From NCBI RefSeq assembly GCF_005239225.2, contig NC_133300.1:9515875-9579874 (forward strand): a stretch of DNA of 64,000 nucleotides. Direction: 5' to 3'. The DNA comes from Populus alba (taxonomy: Eukaryota > Streptophyta > Magnoliopsida > Malpighiales > Salicaceae). A model generated the notes under the pieces. The model saw nothing but the letters and a program-made list of their open reading frames with translations. It did not search any database and had not been told where the DNA came from. Position 1 is the stretch's first letter; each line of letters starts with the position of its first letter. Positions 1 through 9,720 of this stretch are shown in pieces. The position numbers were made by a program, and so were the translations under genes.

Positions 1-1126
1 TAAGTAGTGTCATTAAATTTTGTCATTCTGAGGCATGTGGGGGTCATTTCTCGTAAAAAAAGACAACTGCAAAAATCTTACAAAGTGGATTTTACTGGCC
101 CACCATGTTCAAGGACTCACATGCATTCTGCAAGACTTGTGAAAATTATAAAAAAAATTAGGATCTATTTCAAAACGTCATATGATGCCTTTAAATCCTA
201 TTCTTGTCATTGAGATCTTTGACTATTGGGGTATAGATTTCATGGGTCCATTTTCTCCATCATTTGGTTTCGTGTACATATTAGTCGCAGTAGATTATGT
301 TTCAAAATGGATAGAGGCAATTCCAAGTCGAAACAATGATCACAAAACAATGATAAAGTTTTTGAAAGATAATATTTTGAGTCAATTTGGAATCCCTCGA
401 GCCATGATAAGTGATGGTGGAACACATTTCTGGAACAAGCCATTTGATTCTTTAATGAAGAAATATGAAATCACACACAAAGTTGCCACCCCTTATCACC
501 CTCAAACAAGTGGACAAGTAGAGCTTGCTAATAGGGAGATCAAACAAATCTTGGAGAAAACAGTGAACCCTAATAGGAAAGACTGGTCTTTAAGACTTAA
601 TAATGCACTTTGGGCTTATCCAACTGCTTATAAAACATCATTAGGTATGTCACCTTATAGACTAGTCTATGGAAAACCTTGTCACTTGCCTGTGGAAATT
701 GAACATAAAGCTTATTGGGCTATTAAAGCTTTCAATTCAAACCTTGATGATGATAGTCAGCTGTGAAAATTGCAAATAAATGAGCTTGAGGAAATAAGAA
801 ATGATGCATATGACAATTCAAGAATTCATAAAAGCAAGAATCAAAGACTTTCATGACAAGAAAATACTGAGAAAAACATTCAATGTTGGTAAAAAAAAGT
901 CTTGCTTTATAATTCTCGACTCCATTTATTTCCTGGAAAACTATGAAAAAGATGGAGCGGTCCATTTATTGTGAAACATGTGTATCCATATGGGGCCTGT
1001 GATATCGAGAATCCAAAGAATGACAATGTTTTCAAGGTAAATGGGCATCGTTTGAAAGTTTATTTGGACAATTTTTCAATTGAAAATGACTTTATTGAAT
1101 TGAGTGATCCTGTATATAAAAATTGA
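1..1126 (+). pseudogene. Integrase remnant of element A (Athila lineage)
   Basis: The first ~165 bases correspond to the H2C2 zinc-binding region, now out of frame. The catalytic core is open at 182-765. It keeps the first Asp in GIDFMGPF (codon near 236), the second in ISDGGTHF, and a Glu in [11 protein letters not shown], so all three DDE residues are recognisable. A TGA at 763-765 interrupts the frame where element B and family logic suggest an Arg codon (CGA to TGA). The C-terminal part, about 895-1126, matches the tail preserved in element B (LLYNSRLHLF, GPFIVKHVYPYG). The gene would have integrated element cDNA. It is broken by stops and frameshifts and cannot make a full protein. Confidence 0.85.
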
Positions 1127-1556
1127 TTCTTTTTCTCACATTGTTTTGTGTTCTGTTTTGTTTTTTTCTAGTCTCTCTCTCACCCCGGTCAAATGGCGGA
1201 TAATGGTACTCCGTGACTAAAGTCGGTTCTTTCAGTTTCCCAAATAACTGATACCTGTATATATTTGTACAATTCTCTGCTCTTTCTCCCTTCTTTGAAT
1301 CTCATCTCCAATTGTCTTTTGAAAATGGACACCACTCTTGAAAAGTTGAAAAGGTATTTTCCCGCTCTACCTCCAAATGCGATTACAAAAATTTACCATA
1401 CTAGGTGTGCAAGATTGAGGTTGTTAATGAATCATGGAATTCCTGAAGATATTCGCTGGCTATTTGAAGCAAAGGTCTGATTATCAGGTGAGTCCTCCAA
1501 TTATTTCATTTCACACATGCCTGGAACAGGTACAAGCACTTTTGCAAAGAAACGTC
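1127..1556 (+). other. Spacer between integrase and ORF X in element A, with a small ORF (1325-1480)
   Basis: The start (about 1183-1266) is closely conserved in element B. A short ORF from ATG 1325 to 1480 encodes about 51 residues (begins MDTTLEKLKRYFPALPP). I do not recognise it. Bases 1267-1404 are missing from element B, and the missing piece begins GT and ends AG. A CAG|GTGAGT donor-like sequence lies near 1485-1493. The segment may be leader for the downstream ORFs or remnant env-like coding sequence. Confidence 0.45.
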
Positions 1557-1860
1557 GTGCAAAATGACTGAAAGTCTGTCACGGATGTGCTAGATGGACT
1601 TGTAATGTGACATGTCGTTCTTTAGGAATGGTATCTGTAAACTGTGAAGATAAAATACAATTCATTAAGGATGGCCTGAGTAAGGGGTCCTTGGATAATC
1701 TTTTGTTGACCCTTGAGATGCATCCTAGTGGAGATGTGCATCGTGCAATTCATCATTTATGACCACAATTCCATAAAGAACATGCTCAACTTAGTCTTGG
1801 GAATCTGACTAAAAAAGACCCTGTTTGCTAGTTTCAAAGAAAACTGGATGGGAAGATGTG
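1557..1860 (+). pseudogene. ORF X of element A (unknown protein, degraded)
   Basis: The translation resembles the open 101-codon frame of element B (56863-57168). It starts with a Cys-rich motif (CHRCARWTCNVTC) and continues through residues such as KIQFIKDGLSKGSLDNLLL. Here it is broken by in-frame stops, for example TGA at about 1760 and TAG at about 1828. A TGA just before the Cys motif is present in both elements. I do not recognise the family. Its place between integrase and LOG is where Athila elements carry an env-like ORF, but no signal peptide or membrane segment is visible. Confidence 0.45.
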
Positions 1861-1980
1861 AGCCACAATCACAACTACTTGTACATACATGCTTTGTCAA
1901 AATAAATAAATAAAGAGAGAGAGTGTGAGACAACAGTTGGCCTACATATAGGTGGTATGATTGCATTTTCATTTTCTCAT

Positions 1981-1988
1981 CTATAAAT
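1981..1988 (+). promoter_or_regulatory. TATA-like box upstream of the LOG ORF, element A
   Basis: CTATAAAT lies about 66 bases before the LOG ATG, followed by a CT-rich stretch resembling a plant transcription start region. The same arrangement precedes LOG in element B (56690-56697 on -). This suggests the captured LOG segment carries, or acquired, its own core promoter. No expression data are available. Confidence 0.45.
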
Positions 1989-2053
1989 TCTTCTCTTCCT
2001 TCCCTTCATTTCTACTCAACCCATACATTCATCAAATATAGAAGTGTGTAGAA

Positions 2054-2707
2054 ATGGCAAGTTCCTCAAGTCATCGCATAAGAAATATTTGTGTTTTCGG
2101 TGGATCCAGTCCTGGGAAAGAAAAAGAGTTTTTAGAATCAACAAATCATCTTAGTCAGGTACTAGCTGAGAGAAAGATTCATTTAGTATATGGGGGAGGA
2201 AGCCTTGGGTTAATGGGAGGTGTGTCAATGGCTGCATTTTTAGGAGGCAATCAAGTTTTGGGGGTTGTCCCCAAAGCTTTAGCAAATGGGGACATCATTG
2301 GAAAAATAATTGGAGATGAACTACAGGTCCCTACAATGTCTGACCGGCTGAATACCATGTTTAACCATGTTGATGCCTTCATTGCCTTACCAGGTGCTCT
2401 GGGCACATTGGAAGAGATCTTTCATATTTCATCTTGGGCCCAACTGCACATTCACCATAAACCTATAGGTTTGTTAAATGTTAATGGTTTTTATGATAAG
2501 TTGTTGTCTTTCCTTGATCAAGCTGTGGAACAGGAATTTCTAACATCTTCGACACGACAAATCATAATCTTTGCTACTACTGCTGAATAATTGATTGACC
2601 AACTACAATCTTTCATCCCTGTCATTGATCCCTACATGAGTCGCCTAGATTGGTCAACTAAGGAAAGCCGTAAAAAGCTTAAATTAGATTTGAGCCTTCA
2701 TTTGTGA
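2054..2707 (+). pseudogene. LOG-family (cytokinin-activating type) ORF captured by element A, with premature stop
   Basis: The frame opens at ATG 2054 and runs to a TAA at 2588-2590. It continues in the same frame to TGA 2705-2707, giving about 217 codons in all, near the usual size of plant LOG proteins. LOG enzymes hydrolyse cytokinin riboside 5'-monophosphates to free cytokinin. Visible family features are the N-terminal CVFGGSSPG, the GGGSLGLMGG loop and the region FIALPGALGTLEEI. The family motif PGGxGTxxE is changed here to PGA. Element B has CAA where this copy has the stop. There are no introns, although plant LOG genes normally have several, so capture as cDNA is likely. Activity is doubtful: one signature Gly is lost and the tail is cut off. 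Confidence 0.8.
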
Positions 2708-3188
2708 AACATTGTGTCTTGTGGTTTTATTAATAGCATATTATTTTGTTTTGTTACTTATTATATTTGTTTAAGTCTGTTTTAGGTTTGTCATTGTTCG
2801 TTGTTTCAGGTAATGTCTTCTATACTCTATCTTTCTACCTTAAGACATTGAGGACAATGTCTCGTTTTGGTTGGGGGGGGGAGGGTAGTAGTTAAAAAAA
2901 AAAAACTAACTAACTTGTTAACTGTTTTTGCTATTATTAAAATCATTTGAAAAAATTGTTATTAGGATGGCAGAGTATGGAGTTAGTTTTATTAACTATT
3001 GAGATGCATTTTAGTAAGTATCCTTATTAGGATGGCAGAGCAAGGAGGAAATTTTATTGAGAGTTTGTTTATCTGGATAGATTAATGGAAGTTGAATGAT
3101 GAATGCCTTGCTTTGTGGAACTTGCAAATTATTTTTCTATTTTAACGCTTTGATTATTAGGGACTAGTAATAAGCTGGTTGGGGGGTG
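2708..3188 (+). other. 3' non-coding segment of element A with two polypurine blocks
   Basis: The segment contains the palindrome ACATTGAGGACAATGT (2845-2860) followed by a G-run (about 2870-2884). After that come two copies of TTATTAGGATGGCAGAG (about 2961 and 3027). A second purine block, GGTTGGGGGGTG (3177-3188), directly abuts the LTR and is the likely primer for plus-strand DNA synthesis. No coding sequence is seen. Element B has the same plan with an extra duplicated segment. Confidence 0.7.
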
Positions 3189-4986
3189 TGATTAGTACTT
3201 CAAAGTACATGTTTATCAAGGTTTTATATCATCATTTTGCACTTGAAGTATAAATAACTCCTTAACTAAAGTATGTTTTATAATGAACAGTCTAATACTA
3301 TAAGATACCTTAATATATGGTAAATGTTCATCTTAAATGCAGGCATATCACATAAATCAAAGGATTGATTGATGTATTCAACTACTGAAATTTGTGAAGA
3401 TAAATAGAGGGTGAAGCTTAGAAAAGAGATGTTGGTGCAGTCCAAACTGGAATATTGTTCGGTAATTGGGTCATATCTCGAGTTCTAGATGTCAAATGAT
3501 CTCAAATGTTTACACATATTTGGTAAGACATAGGCCTACAACTTTCATGTGGAGTCCAGGATCTAACAAGGCCGTTTTCAAGTCCAAATCATAGCAACAA
3601 CGAAGAAGTCCAAATCTGTCCTACAGCCCACGCACTATTTAGTGTTTAGCCCATATCTTGAGTTCTAGAAGCCCAAATGATCTCAACTTTTTATGACCTG
3701 AAAAGCTAAGAGAATTTCCTAGAACTTTCATGATTTCATATGGTTCCAGTTTTGATGTTAGCAATAATGTTTTATTCAGACAAGAAGATAAGGATATTCA
3801 CCAAGTCAAGATGTGGCCACCCACTCAACAATTATTCATCAAATCAATAGTTCCAAATTTTGGCCTATAAAAGGAGGTTTTTGCCATGCATTTAGGCATC
3901 TTGGTGTTCAGATCAAGATCATGCTCTTGCTCTCTTTCTTTGTATTTTATAATGTTTAAGCTTTATTTGATGTTATATTAATCTCTTGTTTATGCTCTTT
4001 ATTTCCTTTCCTTTATTTGTATTGTTTATTTATGTTTCTTTCTTTCATTATGTTTAGCTAAATCTATTATGTCAAGGTGAAAAGGTTACACTAATGGTGT
4101 AAGAATAAGTATAATATAAACTTAACATGGACCTTAATGTCGGATACTAACATGTTTTATATTTGTTATCTTGTTCACTTTTAATACTTTGCTTGTTAAA
4201 TGGTTAATCTAGATTTATGTTGTATAACACTTAGTGCAACAAATACTTGGCACTTTCATAGCCCATACTGTATGGTATAACCAACACCTGAGCTATGAAA
4301 GGAACTTGATTTGTTGTTAATTTAAGTTATAATCATGAATGCCTAACAACATTTACAAGTATTAGCATTATTCGAATAAGATAACTAATGTAATCATGTT
4401 AACAATTTATAATCTAATTGGAACCTCTTTTATGTGTGGTTTCCAATTGAATAATAAAAGTTTATATTATACTTATTTGAAGTACCATTAGTGGAACCTC
4501 TAACCTTGACATTTGTTTTTATCATTGTTTAATCCTTACATTAATCTTTCATCTCAAAGTTCTCATTAACTTCTTCCTCTTCTTTTATTACTACTACTAC
4601 TACTACTACTATTATTATTTATATTTTTTTATATTTTATTTACATTAAGTATGCTCTGTGTTTGATCAAGGATCCTGACATTGTTGGTCTTGCCTTGTTC
4701 ATTTGCATCAGAAATCTGTTTATATTATATAATATATCTTTTTGATCTTTTTATAAAATCAATATATAGGCTGGAAACCTATGACCCGATCTTTTATATC
4801 ATTCTCAAGTATACCAATGCCACGTACTGGGTATTACTATTATTATTGTTGTTGTTATTGTTGTTGTATTGTTATTTATAATTTATACAATTAACCTCTC
4901 AATGGTTCAACCCCGGTCTTGCTGGGTTATTTATTACTTCGACACTCCTATAATTGGGAGAAGACATCAAGCTTTTGGTCGTGTCA
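3189..4986 (+). repeat. 3' LTR of element A
   Basis: It begins TGATTAGTACTT directly after the polypurine tract and ends GTCGTGTCA. Both termini match the LTRs of element B and the solo LTR at 47885-49541. Length is about 1.8 kb. A TATA box (CTATAAAAG, about 3865) marks the likely transcription start. A triplet-repeat stretch (ACT/ATT) at about 4581-4622 and another near 4829-4866 fall inside it. The ends are well supported by cross-comparison. Confidence 0.85.
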
Positions 4987-6180
4987 CAAAGAGAGGGCCA
5001 AACTTAGAAAAGTGATGTTGGTGTAGTCCAAACTAGAACATTGTTTGGTAATTGGATCATATCTCGAGTTCTAGATGTCCAAATGATCTCAACTTTTTAC
5101 ACAGGTTCAATAAGACATAGGCCTACAACTTTCATGTGGAGGCTAAAATCTAAGAAGGCCATTTTCAAGTCCAAATTATAGCAACAACGGAGAAGTTTGA
5201 ATCTGTCCTGCAGCTCAGACACTATTCAGTGTTCAGCCCATATCTCTAGTTCTAGAAGTCCAAATGACCTCAATTTTTGTTTCCTAGAAAGCTAAGACAA
5301 TTTCCTACAACTTTCATAGTATAGGTGTATCTAGTTCTGATGCTAGCAATGACGTTTTATTCAGACAAAAAGATAAAGATTTTCACCAAGTCAAGAGTTG
5401 GCCACCCACTCAACAATCAGTCATCAAATCAATAGTTTCAAATTTTGGCCTATAAAAAGAGGCATTTGGCATGCATTTAGAGGCTTAGTTGTGCAGATCA
5501 AGAACTTGTTCCTGCTCTCTCGCTTTATATTTTTTTGTAACTCTTAAGTTTTGCTTTCATTAATATCTTGTTTATGCTTTTCATTTCCTTTCCCTTACTT
5601 AGTTAACTTGTATCTTATTTATGCTCTTGTTTTGTTTATTTATGTTTCTCTTCTTCATTATGTTTAGCTAAGTTCATTATGTCAAGGTGAAAAGGTTACA
5701 CTAATGGTGTAAGAATAAGTATATTGTAAACTCAACATGGACCTTAATGTTTAATATTAACATGTCTTATCTTTTTATCTTACTAATTCTTAATACCTTG
5801 CTTGTTAAATGGTTAATCTAAATTTGTGTTGTATAACACTTGGTACAACAAATGCTTCGCAATATCATAGCCCAACCGTATGGTATTACCTACACCTCTG
5901 CTATGAAAGGAACTTGATTTGTTGTTAACATAAGTTAGCATCATGAATTCCTAACAATATTTAAAAGTTTGGTGCTACTTAAATAAGATAATTAATATGA
6001 TAATGTTAATAAATTATAATGAGCTATTAATGATAAATAATTCAATTGGAACCTCTTTTGTGTGTGGTTTCCAATTAAGCAATAAGAGTTTATACTATAC
6101 TTGTTTGAAATACCATTAGTGGATCCTCTAACCTTAACATTTGTTTTTATCATTGTTTAATCCTTACATTAATCCTTACA
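4987..6180 (+). repeat. Truncated older LTR of the same Athila family
   Basis: From about 4996 the sequence follows the same LTR as 3189-4986 starting some 220 bases in, for example AAACTTAGAAAAGTGATG. It has its own TATA box near 5453 and stops aligning near 6170-6180. The natural 3' end of the LTR is missing. Tat pol sequence starts immediately afterwards. It reads as a target LTR into which element A inserted. Confidence 0.7.
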
Positions 6181-6627
6181 GTGAGAACCTCGACAAGAGC
6201 CACTCCATATTATCTAGTGTATGGGATGAAGGCAATGATGCCTTCGGAAGTAGAAATCTCATCGTTAAAGGTGTTGATGGATTCAGAACTAGAAGAGGCT
6301 AAGTGGGGCAAAGTGAGATATTAACAACTAAATCTAATCAGTGAAAAGAGGGTAGCTACAATATGTCATCATCAGATTTACCAGAAAAGGATGGCCAAAG
6401 CATATGATAAGAAGGTTAGACCTTGTATGTTCCAAGAAGGAGATTTGGTGCTGAAGAAGCTCTTAGCTTTACCAGGAGAAAATCTAAGCAAATGGGCTCC
6501 AAATTATGAAGGTCCTTATGTAGTGAAGAAGGCTTTCTCAGGAGGAGCTCTACAGTTGTCCAGAATGGATGGAGAAGATCTAGCCAAACCTATGAATTTC
6601 GATTCTGTAAAGAGATATTATGTATAA
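6181..6627 (+). pseudogene. Tat/Ogre-lineage pol, integrase C-terminal end
   Basis: One frame runs from 6181 to the stop at 6625-6627 with a single internal TAA near 6319-6330. Typical Tat integrase tail motifs are visible: TPYYLVYGMKAMMPSEVEI, YQKRMAKAYDKKVRP, EGDLVLKK, PNYEGPYVVKKAFSGGAL and a closing SVKRYY. Only the last ~148 codons remain. The catalytic residues would lie upstream and were replaced by the Athila LTR fragment. The integrase tail would contact DNA and chromatin in the pre-integration complex. This copy is inactive. Confidence 0.8.
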
Positions 6628-8387
6628 TGAGTTTAGCTTCCTCCCAAAATCAATAAAATGAAGTTTGACCATGATTTCTTGGTGCAAAGAATCCTTTTCT
6701 CACTACATTTATCTTACAGCACTTAATTTTCTAAAAAGAAAAAAAAATCTTGAAAGATCTGGCTTTGTGCATGATTACCAGGAATGTATCATAAGAAGAT
6801 CAAAGGTGAATTTTAAGCATTTCCCAGTGAAGAGGGCACCAAGTCAAACAAACCAAATATAAAAGATAAAACCCAGTCTTTTGAAGCATTTTGAATTGCA
6901 TAGATAAAATGTCTGGGTAATCACTCTATAATCATATGTAATTGTCAATCAGGATGTGAACAAAGTTTATCAATCCTAGTAAATATGCGTTTGAAATAAG
7001 GAAATGCCATTTTTGTTAAACTTTCACTTTATAAAGATTATATCCTTTGTGACCCCTATTTGAGCTAGAACGAGTGTTTTTTAAAAAAACCCTGACTAGG
7101 ACCACACCCCATACTGGGGGGCAATGAGAGATCCTCTGTTAGAAAAGATGAAGACAATGGTAGAATCAAGGGTAAAAGGGGGCTAAAAATGGAATCCCCA
7201 TGATTGATAAAAGGCTAAAAAAGAGAAGGAGTTTGAGCAAATTGCCAAAAAGAACACTTGGATCCTTACAAGTTAGAACCCAACACTTGGGGAAAAAAAA
7301 ACAAGAAGAAGAAAAGAAATAAAGAGATATATAATAAAGCGATGATGCTTTAAGACTGAGATGATGATCCTTAAGCAAGTTTCTCCAAACACAACCTACG
7401 AGATAGCTTTACAAGAACAAGAGATAGAAGAAGAGTGGTCCGAAGTCTTTAAACCCTTAAACACTTTTGGAGCCTTAAAGCATCCTTTTTCTTTCATAAC
7501 CCACAACTATAATCAACATTACAAGCCTTTAAGAAGTCCTTTCTAATCAAGCGCATATAACCTGGTTTGATAGGCATTGGTCTTATGGTTCATTTGACAT
7601 GATAAATGAGTGATAATCTGTGTTTTCTATCCATGCAAGAAAAATGTTAATATGAGACGATCCTTTTTTCTTTTCTTTTCTCTACACAACCTTCTCAAAT
7701 AAGATATTTGAAATCTTTTGAAAATATCAAATAGAAGATTACCTTGGAGAAAGTCCAATCTAAAGTCAAAACCACATTTTAGAAACCGATAAAACCTTTT
7801 TCGGGAATTACTTAAAAGAGCTCTTGATGCATGTAGAAAGTTTCAATTGTCATGAACAAAGCCAAGACTTTTAAAGATTTTTCGTCTGAAAAGATTTTTG
7901 TGCTGCAAAAAAAAAAAACTTAATTTGAGAAAAGACAAATTAAAGTATTGATAAGAGCATGATAAAAAGCAATGAGAGATCGTGCATTTTTGAAAAAGGG
8001 TCACTAAAAAAGGGGTTGGGGATTTCCTCTTTGAGATGGGATGGGTAAGAAGGATAGTGTGAGAGATAGATCTCAGCACATGATTTCAAACACATGGACA
8101 AGGTCATGCCAAGAAAGAGTTCTACAAGATGGAAAGGACCTATGTTTCAAAACCAGGTAAGGATGCATGCATCGCATCTAACCTCAAAGCATTGCACATA
8201 CATTTTTTTCATTCCTACAGGAAAATCCTCACAAAATCCAGTAAAAAAAAAAACCTAACCATTAGGAAATTCTTAAAACAAAAGAAGAAAATTCAAACTT
8301 TGCCATCAGGAAAAACACACAGGTTTTGTTTAAAGGGGATCGCCGGAAGAGATCTTAGCTTAGCCAACCTATACCCACATTTTGGTT
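6628..8387 (+). other. 3' UTR of Tat element 1, non-repetitive part
   Basis: No coding sequence is supported. The segment lies between a Tat pol end and the tandem array. Stretches at about 7075-7560 align with 14040-14690 of the second Tat element, for example CCCTGACTAGGACCACACCC against CCCTAACTAGGATCACACCC. The small ORFs here (6665, 7361, 8129) show no family features. A block near 8330-8360 (GGGGATCGCCGGA...GATCTTAG) resembles the second array type of Tat element 2. Confidence 0.6.
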
Positions 8388-9345
8388 CTAGATTGTCAGA
8401 TGGGATCTTAGGTAAACCCAATCAAAAAGGCAGGTCGCCCTTGAAAATAGACCATGATGAGCATGTGTGGGTAGGTCGCCTGGGAAAATAAACTGTGTGA
8501 GTGTGTGAGTCGGTCGCCCTTGAAAATAGACCAGGATGAACATGTGTGGGTAGGTCGCCCGTGAAAATAGACCAATGTGAGTGTAAGGGTAGGTTACCCA
8601 TGAAAATAGACCATGTGAGTTTGTGGGCCGGTCGCCCTTGAAAATAGACCAGGATGAACATGTGTGGGTAGGTTGCCCATGAAAATAGACCAATGTGAGT
8701 GTAAGGTTAGGTCACCCATGAAAATAAACCATTGAGTTTGTGGGCCGATCGCCCCTAAAAATAGACCAGGATGAACATGTGTGGGTAGGTCGCCTGTGAA
8801 AATAGACCAATGTGAGGGAAAGGGCAGTCGCCCATGAAAATAGACTGTGTGAGTATGTGGGCCGGTAAATAGACTAGGATTAACATGGGTGAAAATAAAC
8901 CAATGAGTGTGTGGGCAGGTCACTCGTGAAAATAGACCATGTGAGTTTGTGGTCTGGTCGCCTCTGAAAATAGACCAGGATGAACATGTGTGGGTAGGTC
9001 ACTTGTGAAAATAGACCAATGTGAGTGTAAGGGCATGTCACCCATGAAAATAGACCATTGAGTTTGTGGGTCGGTCGCCCCTGAAAATAGACCAGGATGA
9101 ACATGTGTGGGTAGGTCGCTCGTGAAAATAGATCATGTGAGTTTATGGGCCGGTCACCCCTGAAAATAGACCAGGATGAACATATGTGGGTAGGTCGCCT
9201 GTGAAAACAGACCAATGTGAGGGAGAGGGCAAGTTGCCCATGAAAATAAACTGTGTGAGTATGTGAGCCAGTCACACCTGAAAATAGACAAGGATGAACA
9301 TGGGTGAAAATAAACCAGTGAGTGTGTGGGCAAGTCGCCCGTGAA
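8388..9345 (+). repeat. Tandem array in Tat element 1 3' UTR (~40-bp units)
   Basis: About 23 units with spacing 35-44 bp. Each carries GTAGGTCGCC...GAAAATAGACCA or a close variant. Three unit flavours recur in order, differing in the spacer (AGGATGAACATGTGTGGG, AATGTGAGTGTAAGGG, ATGTGAGTTTGTGGG), giving a higher-order repeat near 118 bp. GGTC and GACC in each unit form short inverted arms around about 13 bases. The array produces repetitive minus-strand reading frames that are not genes. Tat/Ogre elements are known for hypervariable tandem repeats between pol and 3' LTR. Confidence 0.85.
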
Positions 9346-9481
9346 AGAATACCAATTTTCTTCAAAAATGGGAGGTCATCCAAGATAATGAGATCAGTTT
9401 CTTTTTCTTTTTTCTTTACAAGCTTACTATACAAGACATTGATGATGTTTTTCTTCGTAAGCATTGTAAAGAAGGGGCATA
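9346..9481 (+). other. Polypurine tract region of Tat element 1
   Basis: The sequence TAAGCATTGTAAAGAAGGGG (about 9458-9477) precedes the LTR. The same segment, with small changes, precedes the LTRs at 17796 and 35968. It is the probable plus-strand primer. Confidence 0.65.
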
Positions 9482-9681
9482 TATTGTTACCCATTTTTGG
9501 GTTCCCACACAAAAATAAAAAAAAAATACAAAGAAAAATATTCGAAAGAAATCTAAAATATAATAGGGGGAGAGAAAAGGATGCTGGAATGCTGAAAATA
9601 GGCCAAAAATTGGTTTAGGAGGTTCACAAATGCAAAAGGTTGAAATTTGACAATTTATCATTAATTGATAAGAGTCCTGAA

Positions 9682-9720
<39 letters not shown>

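Larger units (their letters stand above)
1..4986 (+). mobile_element. Athila-lineage LTR retrotransposon, element A (LOG-bearing, 5' part outside window)
   Basis: This is the 3' portion of a Ty3/gypsy element on the + strand, reading integrase, unknown ORF, LOG-family ORF, central purine-rich block, terminal polypurine tract and 3' LTR. Lineage is inferred from the integrase and from element B, which shares the LTR family and has an Athila-type gag and a tRNA-Asp primer binding site. The 3' LTR ends in CA at 4986. The next bases (CAAAG) are native sequence of an older LTR of the same family, so the element probably inserted into a relative. The matching upstream flank lies outside the window, so this duplication cannot be confirmed. 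Confidence 0.85.

Noticed and set aside
8388..9345. CRISPR-like array
   Set aside because: Units are directly repeated with degenerate spacers, no unique spacers, no cas genes, and the context is a plant retroelement.
8388..9512. Long minus-strand open frames with repeated WSIFxGDLPTH-like peptides
   Set aside because: They arise from the ~40-bp tandem array being in frame; the array lies in a Tat 3' UTR and the peptides have no domain features.
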